A DNA stretch of 64,000 nucleotides from Nonomuraea jabiensis (GTDB taxonomy: Bacteria; Actinomycetota; Actinomycetes; Streptosporangiales; Streptosporangiaceae): positions 7,514,501 through 7,578,500 of the forward strand of contig NZ_JACHMB010000001.1 of assembly GCF_014204795.1 (NCBI RefSeq), written 5' to 3'. Numbering within the stretch: the first letter of the stretch is position 1; each line of letters starts with the position of its first letter. The notes below the pieces were generated by a model, which saw only the letters and a program-made list of their open reading frames with translations, ran no database searches and had not been told where the DNA came from. The position numbers and the translations under genes are program-made. Below are positions 53,666 to 62,063 of this stretch, one piece after another.

Positions 53666-54565
53666 ATGCCGATCGACGAGAACACCGCACTCCTCCCCGA
53701 CCCCGGCCGCGCCGTGGTCGCAGTCGAACCGCCGGCCGCGGAGGAAGGACACTGGGCGGGCGCGCCCAGCGCAGTGGCCGCGGACGGGCTGATCTATCTC
53801 GCCTACCGGCTGCGCCGCCCCGTCGGGGAGGGGCGCGGGTACGCCGTCGTGGTCGCCCGCTCGGCGGACGGTGAGCGCTTCGAGACGCTGACCACCGTCA
53901 CCCGCGAGGAGATGGACGCGGAGTCGCTGGAGCGGCCCTCGCTGGTACGCCTGCCGGACGGGCGCTGGCGGCTGTACCTGAGCTGTGCCACCACCGGTAC
54001 CAAGCACTGGCGGGTGGAGGTGCTGGAGGCGGCCGACCCGGCGGCGTTCGATGCGCGCTCGCGCGTCACCGTCCTGCCGGGCGATCCGAAGACCGGGGTC
54101 AAGGACACGGTGATCGTGCGCCGGGACGGCGTCTGGCATCTGTGGGCCTCCTGCCACCCGCTCGCCGACCCCGACGAGGCCGACCAGATGGTCACCGACT
54201 ACGCCACCAGCGCCGATGGTCTGGAGTGGACCTGGCACGGCACCGCGCTGAGCGGTCGGCCCGGGCTGTGGGACGCTCGCGGCGTCCGGGTCAGCGCGGT
54301 GCGTTTCGGCGACGACCGGGTGGTGGCGTTCTACGACGGGCGGGCGAGCGCGGCGGAGAACTACGAGGAACGTACCGGCATCGCCGTCGGCACGGACCCG
54401 GCCGTGCTGACTCCGCTGGGCGAGGCGCCCGCGGCGCGGTCGCCGCATCGCGGCGGGGGGCTGCGTTACCTGGAGTTCGTGGACCTGCCGGGTGGCAGGG
54501 TCCGGCTGTACTACGAGTTCACCCGCCCGGACGGAGCCCACGAGTTGCGTACCGAACTGCGTTGA
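53666..54565 (+). CDS. Five-bladed beta-propeller protein (GH43/GH32-like)
   Basis: Encodes 299 residues without a signal peptide. Repeated blades such as HWAGAPSAVAADGLIYLAYR, ERPSLVRLPDGRWRLYLSCA and DTVIVRRDGVWHLWASCH match the glycosidase-like five-bladed propellers of GH43/GH32 relatives. Catalytic carboxylates cannot be assigned safely. I chose ATG 53666 (MPIDENTALLPDPGR). The stop directly abuts the convergent sulfotransferase stop. Role unknown; carbohydrate processing is a guess. Confidence 0.75.
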   Translation: MPIDENTALLPDPGRAVVAVEPPAAEEGHWAGAPSAVAADGLIYLAYRLRRPVGEGRGYAVVVARSADGERFETLTTVTREEMDAESLERPSLVRLPDGRWRLYLSCATTGTKHWRVEVLEAADPAAFDARSRVTVLPGDPKTGVKDTVIVRRDGVWHLWASCHPLADPDEADQMVTDYATSADGLEWTWHGTALSGRPGLWDARGVRVSAVRFGDDRVVAFYDGRASAAENYEERTGIAVGTDPAVLTPLGEAPAARSPHRGGGLRYLEFVDLPGGRVRLYYEFTRPDGAHELRTELR

Positions 54566-55516
54566 TCAGGACCGGCGGCCGTTGCGGGCCTGCCGCTGCC
54601 CCGGCGGCCGGACGCCGACCAGCCCGCCGGAGCGCTCGCGGGGGCGGAGCCAGTCGCTGAAGTCCTCGCCGGTGACGCGCTGGAGCAGGTGGATGTCGTC
54701 GGCGAAGTACGGGATGAGCTGCTGCCGCTGCTCCCAGGACAGCGGGCGTCGAGCCGGGCCCCGGCGCTGTAACAGGGCCTCGACCGGCCCGGCCAGGGCG
54801 GAGGGCAGGCGCCTGCGCAGCGTGGACAGCATGAGGTGCCGGGCCCCCGCCGCCGGGTGCGCCGTCACGTTCTCCCGGGGGACCTCGGTGAGCACCCCTT
54901 GGCGTACGCCGAGGAAGGCGCAGATCCGATCCAGCGTGGCGGCAGGCCGGTCGACGATGTCCCGGTAGCGGAAGATCAGCACCTGCTCCCGGGGGAACAG
55001 GCCGTACAGGTGCTCCAGCTGTTCGCCGTACCGGCCCAGGCCGACGTAGTGCCAGAAGTGCCCCCACCCGTCGGCGATCCGCCGCTGCTCGGCCTCGCAC
55101 GCGCGCACCAGGTCGCCGATCGGCTCCAGCCCGGCCGACCACAGATGCGTCCAGTTGGAGTGGGCCCGCTCGACCGGGTCGCGTAGCGTCACGATGAGCC
55201 TGACGCCGGGGATGGCGGCGTGGATGCGCCGCTGGGCGGCCAGGTCGTAGAGGTAGAAAGGCGTGGACTCGCCGGTCAGGGTGCCCGGGGGCGCGTCGGC
55301 GAACAGCGCCTCGTAGTCTGCGCGCCGCCAGACGTGCTCCTGGTAGGTCGCGGCGTCGCCGGGGCCGCCTCTGCCGGGCGGCGGGCCGTCGGTCAGGAAG
55401 AACTTCGGCTCTTTGATCTTGGACAGATAGAGCTCCGGATGCTGCTGCAGCGCGCTGTGCAGGGCCGTCGTCCCTGCTTTGGGCGCACCGGCGATCAGAA
55501 AGTCAGGCAGGGGCAC
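54566..55516 (-). CDS. PAPS-dependent sulfotransferase
   Basis: Encodes 316 residues. The PAPS 5'-phosphosulfate loop reads GAPKAGTTALHSALQQHP (about 10-27) and the 3'-phosphate motif TLRDPVERAHSNW; YLSKIKEPKFF and FRYRDIVDRP complete the fold. I chose GTG 55516 (MPLPDFLIAG) because GGGAGG lies six bases before it; an earlier GTG at 55540 has no SD. It transfers sulfate from PAPS to a hydroxyl or sugar. PAPS would come from the cysD-cysNC genes 4 kb away. Confidence 0.92.
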   Translation of the reverse strand: MPLPDFLIAGAPKAGTTALHSALQQHPELYLSKIKEPKFFLTDGPPPGRGGPGDAATYQEHVWRRADYEALFADAPPGTLTGESTPFYLYDLAAQRRIHAAIPGVRLIVTLRDPVERAHSNWTHLWSAGLEPIGDLVRACEAEQRRIADGWGHFWHYVGLGRYGEQLEHLYGLFPREQVLIFRYRDIVDRPAATLDRICAFLGVRQGVLTEVPRENVTAHPAAGARHLMLSTLRRRLPSALAGPVEALLQRRGPARRPLSWEQRQQLIPYFADDIHLLQRVTGEDFSDWLRPRERSGGLVGVRPPGQRQARNGRRS

Positions 55517-55551
55517 CGCGTTCCTCCCGGCGCTCGTCACGATAAGCCTAT

Positions 55552-55572
55552 TTTCCTACCAGAAGTATGGGA
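55552..55572 (-). promoter_or_regulatory. Shared sulfur-region element B2 (sulfotransferase side)
   Basis: On the minus strand TCCCATACTTCTGGTAGGAA lies 36-56 bases before the sulfotransferase start. It shares GTAGGAAAA with element A. Confidence 0.45.
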
Positions 55573-55593
55573 TGTTCAAGCATGGATTTAAAA

Positions 55594-55627
55594 CCCACTA
55601 AACCAGTAGGTCTTGACGGTTTAGTGG
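55594..55627 (+). promoter_or_regulatory. Element B and perfect 10-bp stem before the SsuD-like gene
   Basis: CCACTAAACC (55595-55604) and GGTTTAGTGG (55618-55627) form a perfect stem with a 13-base loop AGTAGGTCTTGAC. The left arm plus loop also reads CCCACTAAACCAGTAGG (55594-55610), the shared element. TTGAC in the loop could be a -35. So the site may be both operator and promoter. The gene starts at 55678. Confidence 0.6.
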
Positions 55628-55677
55628 TGGCTGTGTTGAGCTGAGGTTCGCTGACGAACATCAGAAAGGCTCGGCTC

Positions 55678-56790
55678 ATGCCTGTGGAGTTCCTCGGGAT
55701 CGGCGGGACCAACGACGGCTCGGAGACCTCGCCGCGCTCCGGCGCCTCCTTCGACAAGCAGTACACGCTGCGGCTCGCCCGCGCCCACCAGGAGTACGGC
55801 TGGGACCGGGTGCTGTTCGCCTACGGCTCGGGCTCGCCCGATCCGGCGCAGGTGGCCGCCTACGTGGCGACCAGGGTCGAGGATCTGCAGATCCTGCTGG
55901 CGCACCGGCCGAACGTGTCCTATCCGACGTACGCGCTCAAGACCTTCGCCACCCTCGACCAGATCAGCGACGGGCGGCTGACGGTGCACTTCATCACGGG
56001 CGGCAACGACAGGGAGCAGGGCAGGGAGGGCGACGTCCTGACCAAGGACGAACGCTACTCCAGGACCAGGGAGTACATCCAGATCGTCAAGAAGGGCTGG
56101 ACGTCGAGGGAGCCGTTCGACCATGAGGGCGAGCACTACTCGTTCGAGGACTTCGTCTCGGACGTGTTCCCGGTGCAGCAGCCGCGCCCCAGAGTGTCCT
56201 TCGGCGGCTCGTCGGAGGCCGCCTACGCGGCGGGCGGGGCGGAGGCCGACATCTACTGCCTGTGGGGGGAGCCGCTGGCCGAGACGGCAGAGCAGATCGC
56301 CTCGGTGAAGCAGGCGGCGTCGCGGGCGGGCCGGAGCGACGTGCCAAAATTCCAGGTGGCGTTCCGGCCGATCATCGCGCCGACCGAGGAACTGGCATGG
56401 GAGAAGGCCCATCGCATCCTGGGCGATCTGCACCGGGTGGGGGCGAACCGGCGCCGGTTGTCCGGCCCCCCGCAGAACGCCGGCTCGCAGCGGCTGCTCG
56501 GCGTCGCCGCCAAGGGGGAGCGCCACGACCGCGCGCTGTGGACGCCGACCGCCGCGGCCACGGGAGGCGCGGGCAACTCGACGGCGCTCGTCGGCACCCC
56601 CGAGACCGTCGCCGAGGCCCTGCTGGACTACTACGACCTGGGCGTGGAGATCCTCTCGGCCCGCGGCTACGACATCCTGGACGACGCCATCGACTTCGGG
56701 CGGCATGTGATTCCCCTGGTCCGCGAGGGGGTCGCCGAACGGGACCGGCAGCGGGCGGCGCGGGCGCGGCTGAGCCCGGTCGCGCCATGA
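55678..56790 (+). CDS. SsuD-like FMNH2-dependent monooxygenase (LLM class)
   Basis: Encodes 370 residues. The luciferase-like barrel shows EFLGIGGTNDGSE, DRVLFAYGSGSPD, VHFITGGNDREQGREGD and FGGSSEAAYAAG, close to alkanesulfonate monooxygenases, which release sulfite from sulfonates. An FMN reductase partner is not adjacent. The stop overlaps the GNAT start (ATGA). Context with PAPS and sulfate genes supports a sulfur-scavenging role. Confidence 0.9.
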   Translation: MPVEFLGIGGTNDGSETSPRSGASFDKQYTLRLARAHQEYGWDRVLFAYGSGSPDPAQVAAYVATRVEDLQILLAHRPNVSYPTYALKTFATLDQISDGRLTVHFITGGNDREQGREGDVLTKDERYSRTREYIQIVKKGWTSREPFDHEGEHYSFEDFVSDVFPVQQPRPRVSFGGSSEAAYAAGGAEADIYCLWGEPLAETAEQIASVKQAASRAGRSDVPKFQVAFRPIIAPTEELAWEKAHRILGDLHRVGANRRRLSGPPQNAGSQRLLGVAAKGERHDRALWTPTAAATGGAGNSTALVGTPETVAEALLDYYDLGVEILSARGYDILDDAIDFGRHVIPLVREGVAERDRQRAARARLSPVAP

Positions 56791-57539
56791 CCGCTTCCCC
56801 GGCCGTCCTGGACGACCCCGTACGGGCCTCGCTCCTGGGCGCGCACGCCCATCTGACCGAACGGCGCGGCCGCGTGCTGCGGTATCCCCTCGACGTCTCG
56901 CCGTTCCTGTCGATGCCGCCCGAGCCCGGCCCGGCCGACTGGGACGATGTCGCCGCGCTGGTGGGACCCGCCGGGCAGGTGGCCCTGCCCGGCACGGTGT
57001 CGGCGCTTCCGGCCGGCTGGGAGGAGGTGGCGAACGTGCCGGGGGTCCAGCTCACCGGCGAACGCCTCACCGGTGCGGACGACGCCGGCGTGGTCCGGCT
57101 GGGGGCGCGGGACGTGCCGGAGATGCTGGATCTCACCGGGCGTACGAAGCCGGGCCCGTTCCTGCCGCGTACCGTCGAGCTCGGCGTCTATCTCGGGATA
57201 CGGTCCGGAGGCGTGCTGGTGGCGATGGCCGGCGAACGCCTGCGCCCGCCGGGCTGGACCGAGGTCAGCGCGGTCTGCACCGATCCCGCCCATCGAGGCC
57301 GCGGCCTGGCGACCCGGCTGGTGCTCGCCGTCGTTGCGGGCATCCGCAGGCGGGGCGAGACCCCGTTCCTGCACGCCTCGGCCGCCAACGTCGGCGCGAT
57401 CCGCCTGTACGAGCGGCTCGGCTTCCGCCTGCGCCGCACCACGGACTTCCGCACTGTACGGGTTCCGGCGCGGGATGCCGTCGAGTGGCTCGCCCCAGAA
57501 GCGCTGGATGTCGGCCTCGGTGGCGGCCGAGAACCGTGA
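56787..57539 (+). CDS. GNAT-family N-acetyltransferase (FR47-like)
   Basis: Encodes 250 residues. The C-terminal half is a GNAT domain: VSAVCTDPAHRGRGLATRLV (acetyl-CoA binding) then FLHASAANVGAIRLYERLGF. The N-terminal half (MPPEPGPADWDDVAALVGPA) belongs to the FR47-like subgroup. It is translationally coupled to the SsuD-like gene, so it may act on a product or cofactor of sulfonate use; the acceptor is unknown. Confidence 0.88.
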   Translation: MTASPAVLDDPVRASLLGAHAHLTERRGRVLRYPLDVSPFLSMPPEPGPADWDDVAALVGPAGQVALPGTVSALPAGWEEVANVPGVQLTGERLTGADDAGVVRLGARDVPEMLDLTGRTKPGPFLPRTVELGVYLGIRSGGVLVAMAGERLRPPGWTEVSAVCTDPAHRGRGLATRLVLAVVAGIRRRGETPFLHASAANVGAIRLYERLGFRLRRTTDFRTVRVPARDAVEWLAPEALDVGLGGGREP

Positions 57540-57563
57540 GAACGGTACGCCCCGATGTACGGT

Positions 57564-57583
57564 CCCCTAAATTCCTACCGGGG
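57564..57583. promoter_or_regulatory. Shared sulfur-region element C
   Basis: CCCCTAAATTCCTACCGGGG (57564-57583) followed by AAGTCTTGATTCG. The flanks CCCCTAAA and AAGT(CT)TGAT are the same as in element A. It lies 210 bases before the symporter start, in a 253-base non-coding stretch that otherwise shows nothing clear. Confidence 0.5.
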
Positions 57584-57792
57584 AAGTCTTGATTCGCGAA
57601 GTAGATCACTCATACAGTCGGGATATCGACCTATTCATACGATTGCTCGCCTTGTGAGGTCTATCGTCCTGTCTGGCTTGTTTGAGCGGCCGTACATAGA
57701 TCTGTGTCGTCTGACCGGCTCCCCCTGCCACTGATCGCGCTCTGACGTAGCGCTCGATCCCCACCCCTTCTCGCCTCGGAGCCTTCCTCATC

Positions 57793-59082
57793 GTGAAGAG
57801 ATTCTCTTTCTCCCTGCAGCTGCTGCTGGGCCTGGTCCTGGGAGTCGCCCTCGGCTTCGCGGCCCGCGTCTGGGACCTCGCTTGGCTGGCTTCCACCCTC
57901 ACCGAAGTCGGCGCGATCTTCGTCCAGCTGCTCAAGCTGGCAGTGCCCCCGCTGGTGTTCACCGCCGTCGTGGTCAGCGTCGCCAACCTCCGCAACGTCA
58001 ACGGCGCGGCCAGGCTGGCGGGCAAGACGCTGTTCTGGTTCCTGGCCACCGCGCTGATCGCCGTCATCGTCGGCATCGCCCTCGGCCTGATCCTCAACCC
58101 TGGCCAGGGCGTCACCCTGAGCACGGCTGGCGCGAAGGCGCCGGAGCACGTCGGATCCTGGGTCGACTTCCTCACCGGCATCATCCCGACGAACATCGTC
58201 ACGGCGTTCACCGAGCTCAACGTCCTCCAGATCGTCTTCCTGGGGATCGTCCTCGGCGCGGCGGCCCTCGCGATCGGGGAGAAGGCCGAGCCGTTCCTCA
58301 CCTTCAGCCGCTCGATCCTCGAACTGGTCCAGAAGGCGCTGTGGTGGGTCATCCGCCTGGCCCCCATCGGGACCGCCGGCCTGATCGGCAAGTCGGTCGC
58401 CACGTACGGGTGGGATCTGCTCGCGCCGCTGGCCAAGCTCAGCCTCGGCGTCTACATCGGCTGCTTCATCATCCTGCTGGCCGTCTACCCGGCGCTGCTC
58501 TCGCTGGTCGGCAAGGTCAACCCGATCACGTTCTTCCGCAACGCGTGGCCCGCGATCGAGCTGGCCTTCGTCTCCCGCTCCTCGGTGGGCACGCTGCCGC
58601 TGACGCAGAAGGTCACGATCGAGCGGCTGGGCGTCGACCGCGACTACGCCTCCTTCGCCGTGCCGTTCGGCGCCACCACCAAGATGGACGGCTGTGCCTC
58701 GATCTACCCGGCGCTGGCGGCGATCTTCGTGGCTCAGGTGTTCAACGTCCCGCTGGGCGTCGGCGAGTACCTGCTCATCGCGTTCGTCTCCGTGGTCGGC
58801 TCGGCCGCGACGGCCGGTCTGACCGGCGCGATCGTCATGCTCACGCTGACCCTGAGCACGCTGGGCCTGCCGCTCGAGGGTGTCGGTCTCCTGCTCGCCA
58901 TCGACCCGATCCTGGACATGATCCGCACCGCGACCAACGTCGCCGGACAGATCGTGGTGCCGGTCCTCGTCGCCCGCGGCGAGGGCCGTATCGACGAGGC
59001 GGTGCTCAACGCTCCTCCGCAGCCGCTCGACGAGTCTCCGGTGAGCGCGCCGCGCCCTTCCGGCGAACCGGCGATCGCCTGA
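57793..59082 (+). CDS. Dicarboxylate/amino acid:cation symporter (SDF family)
   Basis: Encodes 429 residues with eight helices and two hairpins. Conserved parts are LLKLAVPPLVFTAVVVSVAN, the serine-rich hairpin FVSRSSVGTLPLT and the cation site FAVPFGATTKMDG (NMDGT-like), followed by GLPLEGVGLLLAIDPILDM. The family includes C4-dicarboxylate, glutamate and cystine (TcyP) carriers. In this sulfur context cystine import is attractive but unproven. GTG 57793 has only a weak SD. Confidence 0.9.
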   Translation: MKRFSFSLQLLLGLVLGVALGFAARVWDLAWLASTLTEVGAIFVQLLKLAVPPLVFTAVVVSVANLRNVNGAARLAGKTLFWFLATALIAVIVGIALGLILNPGQGVTLSTAGAKAPEHVGSWVDFLTGIIPTNIVTAFTELNVLQIVFLGIVLGAAALAIGEKAEPFLTFSRSILELVQKALWWVIRLAPIGTAGLIGKSVATYGWDLLAPLAKLSLGVYIGCFIILLAVYPALLSLVGKVNPITFFRNAWPAIELAFVSRSSVGTLPLTQKVTIERLGVDRDYASFAVPFGATTKMDGCASIYPALAAIFVAQVFNVPLGVGEYLLIAFVSVVGSAATAGLTGAIVMLTLTLSTLGLPLEGVGLLLAIDPILDMIRTATNVAGQIVVPVLVARGEGRIDEAVLNAPPQPLDESPVSAPRPSGEPAIA

Positions 59083-59100
59083 CCCTTCTCATCCGGACGG

Positions 59101-59140
59101 GCAGGCGGGCAGCAGCCCGCGCAAGGGCGGCCCCGCCTGC
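59101..59140. terminator. Hairpin between convergent symporter and cysNC genes
   Basis: GCAGGCGGG (59101-59109) pairs with CCCGCCTGC (59132-59140); an inner GCCC/GGGC stem extends it. Sits between two convergent stops. Confidence 0.7.
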
Positions 59141-59154
59141 CTGGCCCGGCGAGG

Positions 59155-61005
59155 TCAAGCAGTATCACGGAGAAGGGCGCACAGCTCGTCCGCCGCGTCA
59201 TCGGCCGAACCGGTGCCGTCGACCACCAGGTCGGGGTGCTCCGGCGGCTCGTAGGGCTGGCCGAGGCCGGTCAGGTTCGGCAGCGTGCCGGCCTTCGCCT
59301 GGGCGTACAGGCCCTTCGGGTCCCGGCGCGCGCACACCTCGGCCGGGGTGTCCACCCAGACCTCGGCGAAGTCGCCCGGCTGGAACAGGCTCTTGGCCAC
59401 CGCCCGGTCCGTCCGGAACGGCGAGACCAGCGCGACGATCACGATCAGCCCGGCGTCCAGCAGGATGCGGGTCAGCTCGGCGACCCGGCGCACGTTCTCC
59501 GCGCGGTCCTCGGGGGTGAATCCGAGGTCCTTGTTGAGCCCGCTGCGGACGTTGTCGCCGTCGAGCACGTACGTGTGCAGCCCCATGGCGTGCAGCCGCC
59601 GCTCCAGCGCGTTGGCGATCGTCGACTTGCCGGCGCCCGGCAGGCCGGTCAGCCACAGCACCCTGGCCCGCTGCCCCTTCAGCCGCTGTCTCGCCTCGCG
59701 GTCGACGGTGTAGGCGTGGGGGACGACGTTGCGGCCGCGCCGCAGCGCGTGCCGGACCATGCCGGCCGCCACGGTCTCCTTGCTGACCCGGTCCACGAGC
59801 AGGAAGCTGCCCGTGTCCCGGCACGTCCGGTAGCCGTCCAGGCAGATCGGGGTGTCGGTGGTCAGCTCGACCGTGCCGATGTCGTTGAGGCCGAGCGTAC
59901 GCGCGGCGATCTGCTTGCTGGAGACCACGTCCATGCGGCCGCGCACGGTCGTGACCACGGCGGGCACGGTCCGCGACCCGGCCAGCAGCAGGTAGGAGCG
60001 GCCGTGCCGGAGCGGCTCCTCGGCGGTCCAGACCAGCGTGGCGGAGTACGCCGTGGCCGGGGAGAGCCCGTTGCCGAGGGCGCCCGGCGTGGTCAGCAGG
60101 TCACCGCGACGGACGTCGACGTCGTCGGCCAGCGCCACCGTCACCGGGGTGCCGGGGCCGGCCCGGTCGAGGTCGCCGCCGCCGGGGCCGAGCAGCCGGT
60201 CGATCCTCGACTCCACGCCGCTGCCGGCGACCGCGACGGCGTCGCCCGGCCGGACCGGGCCGCCGACCACCGTGCCCGCGAAACCGCGGAAGTCGTCCGC
60301 CCGGATCACGTACTGGACGGGCAGCCGGTAGTCGCCGGCGCCGTCCGGTCGCGGCCGGTCGGGCGGCTCCCAGGCGGACAGCGCGCCGAGCAGCGTCGGC
60401 CCGTCGTACCAGGGCAGGTTCGGCGACGCTCCGACGACGTTGTCCCCGTCGAGCGCGCTGGCCGGGATCACGCTCGCCGCCATGTCGAGGTCGTTCGCGG
60501 CCGACAGCACCTCGCTCGCGAGCTTGTCGAACACCGCCTGGTCGTAGCCCACCGCGTCGAGCTTGTTGACCACCGCGATGACGGCCGGCACGTCCATCAG
60601 CGCGCAGATCGCCAGGTGACGGTGGGTCTGCTCGCGGACCCCCTTGGTGGCGTCGACGAGTAACACGGCGACGTCCGCGGTGGAGGCCGCGACCGCCATG
60701 TTGCGGGTGTACTGCTCGTGTCCCGGGGCGTCGGCGATGATCACCCGGCGGCCGGACGGCAGGTCCAGGAACAGGTGGGCGACGTCGATGGTGATGCCCT
60801 GCTCGTGCTCGGCCTCCAGGCCGTCGGTCAGCAGCGAGTAGTCGACCGCTCCGGCCGGGATCGTGGAACCGCCGCGTCTGGTGCGCCGCGCGTAGTCGAG
60901 CTGGTCCTCGGTGGCGCTGCCGGTGTTGGCGAGCAGCCGACCGATGAGGGTGGACTTGCCGTCGTCGACCGAGCCGCAGGCGATCACTCGAAGCACCGGA
61001 ATCAT
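59155..61005 (-). CDS. cysNC: Bifunctional sulfate adenylyltransferase large subunit / APS kinase
   Basis: Encodes 616 residues. The N-terminal GTPase (CysN) has GSVDDGKST (11-19), DAPGHEQYTRNM and NKLDAVGYD, then elongation-factor-like barrels. From about 435 an APS kinase (CysC) follows with GLPGAGKST (about 447-455) and LDGDNVRSGLNKDLGFTPED. With CysD it makes APS from sulfate and ATP, then PAPS. I chose ATG 61005, which overlaps the CysD stop by one base. The open frame beyond it into CysD is a shadow. Confidence 0.96.
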   Translation of the reverse strand: MIPVLRVIACGSVDDGKSTLIGRLLANTGSATEDQLDYARRTRRGGSTIPAGAVDYSLLTDGLEAEHEQGITIDVAHLFLDLPSGRRVIIADAPGHEQYTRNMAVAASTADVAVLLVDATKGVREQTHRHLAICALMDVPAVIAVVNKLDAVGYDQAVFDKLASEVLSAANDLDMAASVIPASALDGDNVVGASPNLPWYDGPTLLGALSAWEPPDRPRPDGAGDYRLPVQYVIRADDFRGFAGTVVGGPVRPGDAVAVAGSGVESRIDRLLGPGGGDLDRAGPGTPVTVALADDVDVRRGDLLTTPGALGNGLSPATAYSATLVWTAEEPLRHGRSYLLLAGSRTVPAVVTTVRGRMDVVSSKQIAARTLGLNDIGTVELTTDTPICLDGYRTCRDTGSFLLVDRVSKETVAAGMVRHALRRGRNVVPHAYTVDREARQRLKGQRARVLWLTGLPGAGKSTIANALERRLHAMGLHTYVLDGDNVRSGLNKDLGFTPEDRAENVRRVAELTRILLDAGLIVIVALVSPFRTDRAVAKSLFQPGDFAEVWVDTPAEVCARRDPKGLYAQAKAGTLPNLTGLGQPYEPPEHPDLVVDGTGSADDAADELCALLRDTA

Positions 61006-61895
61006 CAGAAGTACCCCTCCGACTTCTTGCTCTCTATGGACGTGCCGCCCTCGCCGTCGATGAGCCGGCCGGCGCGCTCGGACCTGCGGTCGAGCCGCAT
61101 CTCGTCGATGAGCTCGTCGAGGGTCTCGGCCTTGGACTCGACGGCCGCGGTCAGCGGGTAGCAGCCGAGGGTGCGGAACCGGACCTGGCGCAGCAGCGGC
61201 CGCTCGCCCGGTGACAGCGGGAAGCGCTCGTCGTCCACCATGATCAGCGAGCCGTCCCGCTCCACGACCGGGCGTGGTGCGCTGAAGTACAGCGGCACCA
61301 CGGGGATGCCCTCCCGCCTGATGTAGCGCCAGACGTCCAGCTCCGTCCAGTTCGACAGCGGGAACACCCGCATCGACTGGCCGTCGGCCAGCTCGGTGTT
61401 CGCCCACCACCAGAACTCCGGGCGCTGCGAGCGCGGCTCCCAGCGATGGCCGGGCTCGCGCAGCGAGAAGATCCTCTCTTTGGCCCGCGACCGCTCCTCG
61501 TCGCGCCGCGCGCCGCCGATCGCCGCGTCGAACCCGCCCTCGTCGAGCGCCTGGCGCAGCGCGACGGTCTTCATGATCCGCGTGTACTCGTGCGCGCCGT
61601 GGGTGAACGGCGTCACCCGCTCCGGGTTGGTGTGCACCCGCAGGTCGAGCCCCAGCCGTCTGGCCGTGTCGTCCCGGAAGGCGATCATCTCGCGGAACTT
61701 CCAGAGCGTGTCGATGTGCAGCACGGGAAACGGCATCCGGCCGGGCGCGAACGCCTTGATCGCCAGGTGCAGCAGCACCGAGGAATCCTTGCCGATCGAG
61801 TAGAGCAGCACCGGGCGGCGAAAGGCCCCGGCGACCTCGCGCAGCACGTGGATCGCCTCGGCTTCGAGCATGTCCAGGACGTCTTCTTCGGCCAC
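61005..61895 (-). CDS. cysD: Sulfate adenylyltransferase small subunit
   Basis: Encodes 296 residues. The PP-loop reads YSIGKDSSVLLHL (32-44), and LHIDTLWKFREM, HTNPERVTPFTHGAHEYT and GARRDEERSRAKERIFS are typical of CysD. It adenylates sulfate with CysN. First gene of the cysD-cysNC operon, coupled through TGATG. Its promoter region holds a TATAG...CTATA dyad shared with the divergent GNAT gene. No cysH or sulfite reductase is visible in the window. Confidence 0.96.
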   Translation of the reverse strand: MAEEDVLDMLEAEAIHVLREVAGAFRRPVLLYSIGKDSSVLLHLAIKAFAPGRMPFPVLHIDTLWKFREMIAFRDDTARRLGLDLRVHTNPERVTPFTHGAHEYTRIMKTVALRQALDEGGFDAAIGGARRDEERSRAKERIFSLREPGHRWEPRSQRPEFWWWANTELADGQSMRVFPLSNWTELDVWRYIRREGIPVVPLYFSAPRPVVERDGSLIMVDDERFPLSPGERPLLRQVRFRTLGCYPLTAAVESKAETLDELIDEMRLDRRSERAGRLIDGEGGTSIESKKSEGYF

Positions 61896-62006
61896 GTGTC
61901 GGCCCTCCGTCGTCGCTAACGGTTTTTCGTGGTCCGGCCGCGGTGTCGAGCGACATTGATGGCGGCCGGCGGATCGGTCCCCCTGATCCCCGCGGGCATG
62001 CTCCTC

Positions 62007-62020
62007 TATAGTAACCTATA
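62007..62020. promoter_or_regulatory. Dyad in the cysD/GNAT divergent region
   Basis: TATAG (62007-62011) and CTATA (62016-62020) are perfect arms with a 4-base gap, 44 bases before the GNAT start and 112 before cysD. Flanking CCT...AAAAG resembles the sulfur-region elements only weakly. Confidence 0.45.
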
Positions 62021-62063
62021 AAAGCCAGATACCGGTTATTCGCGTCAGATTGGCGGTGCGGCG

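Noticed and set aside
61006..61956. Upstream extension of cysNC through cysD
   Set aside because: The added residues are an out-of-frame reading of cysD; ATG 61005 begins the GTPase domain directly.
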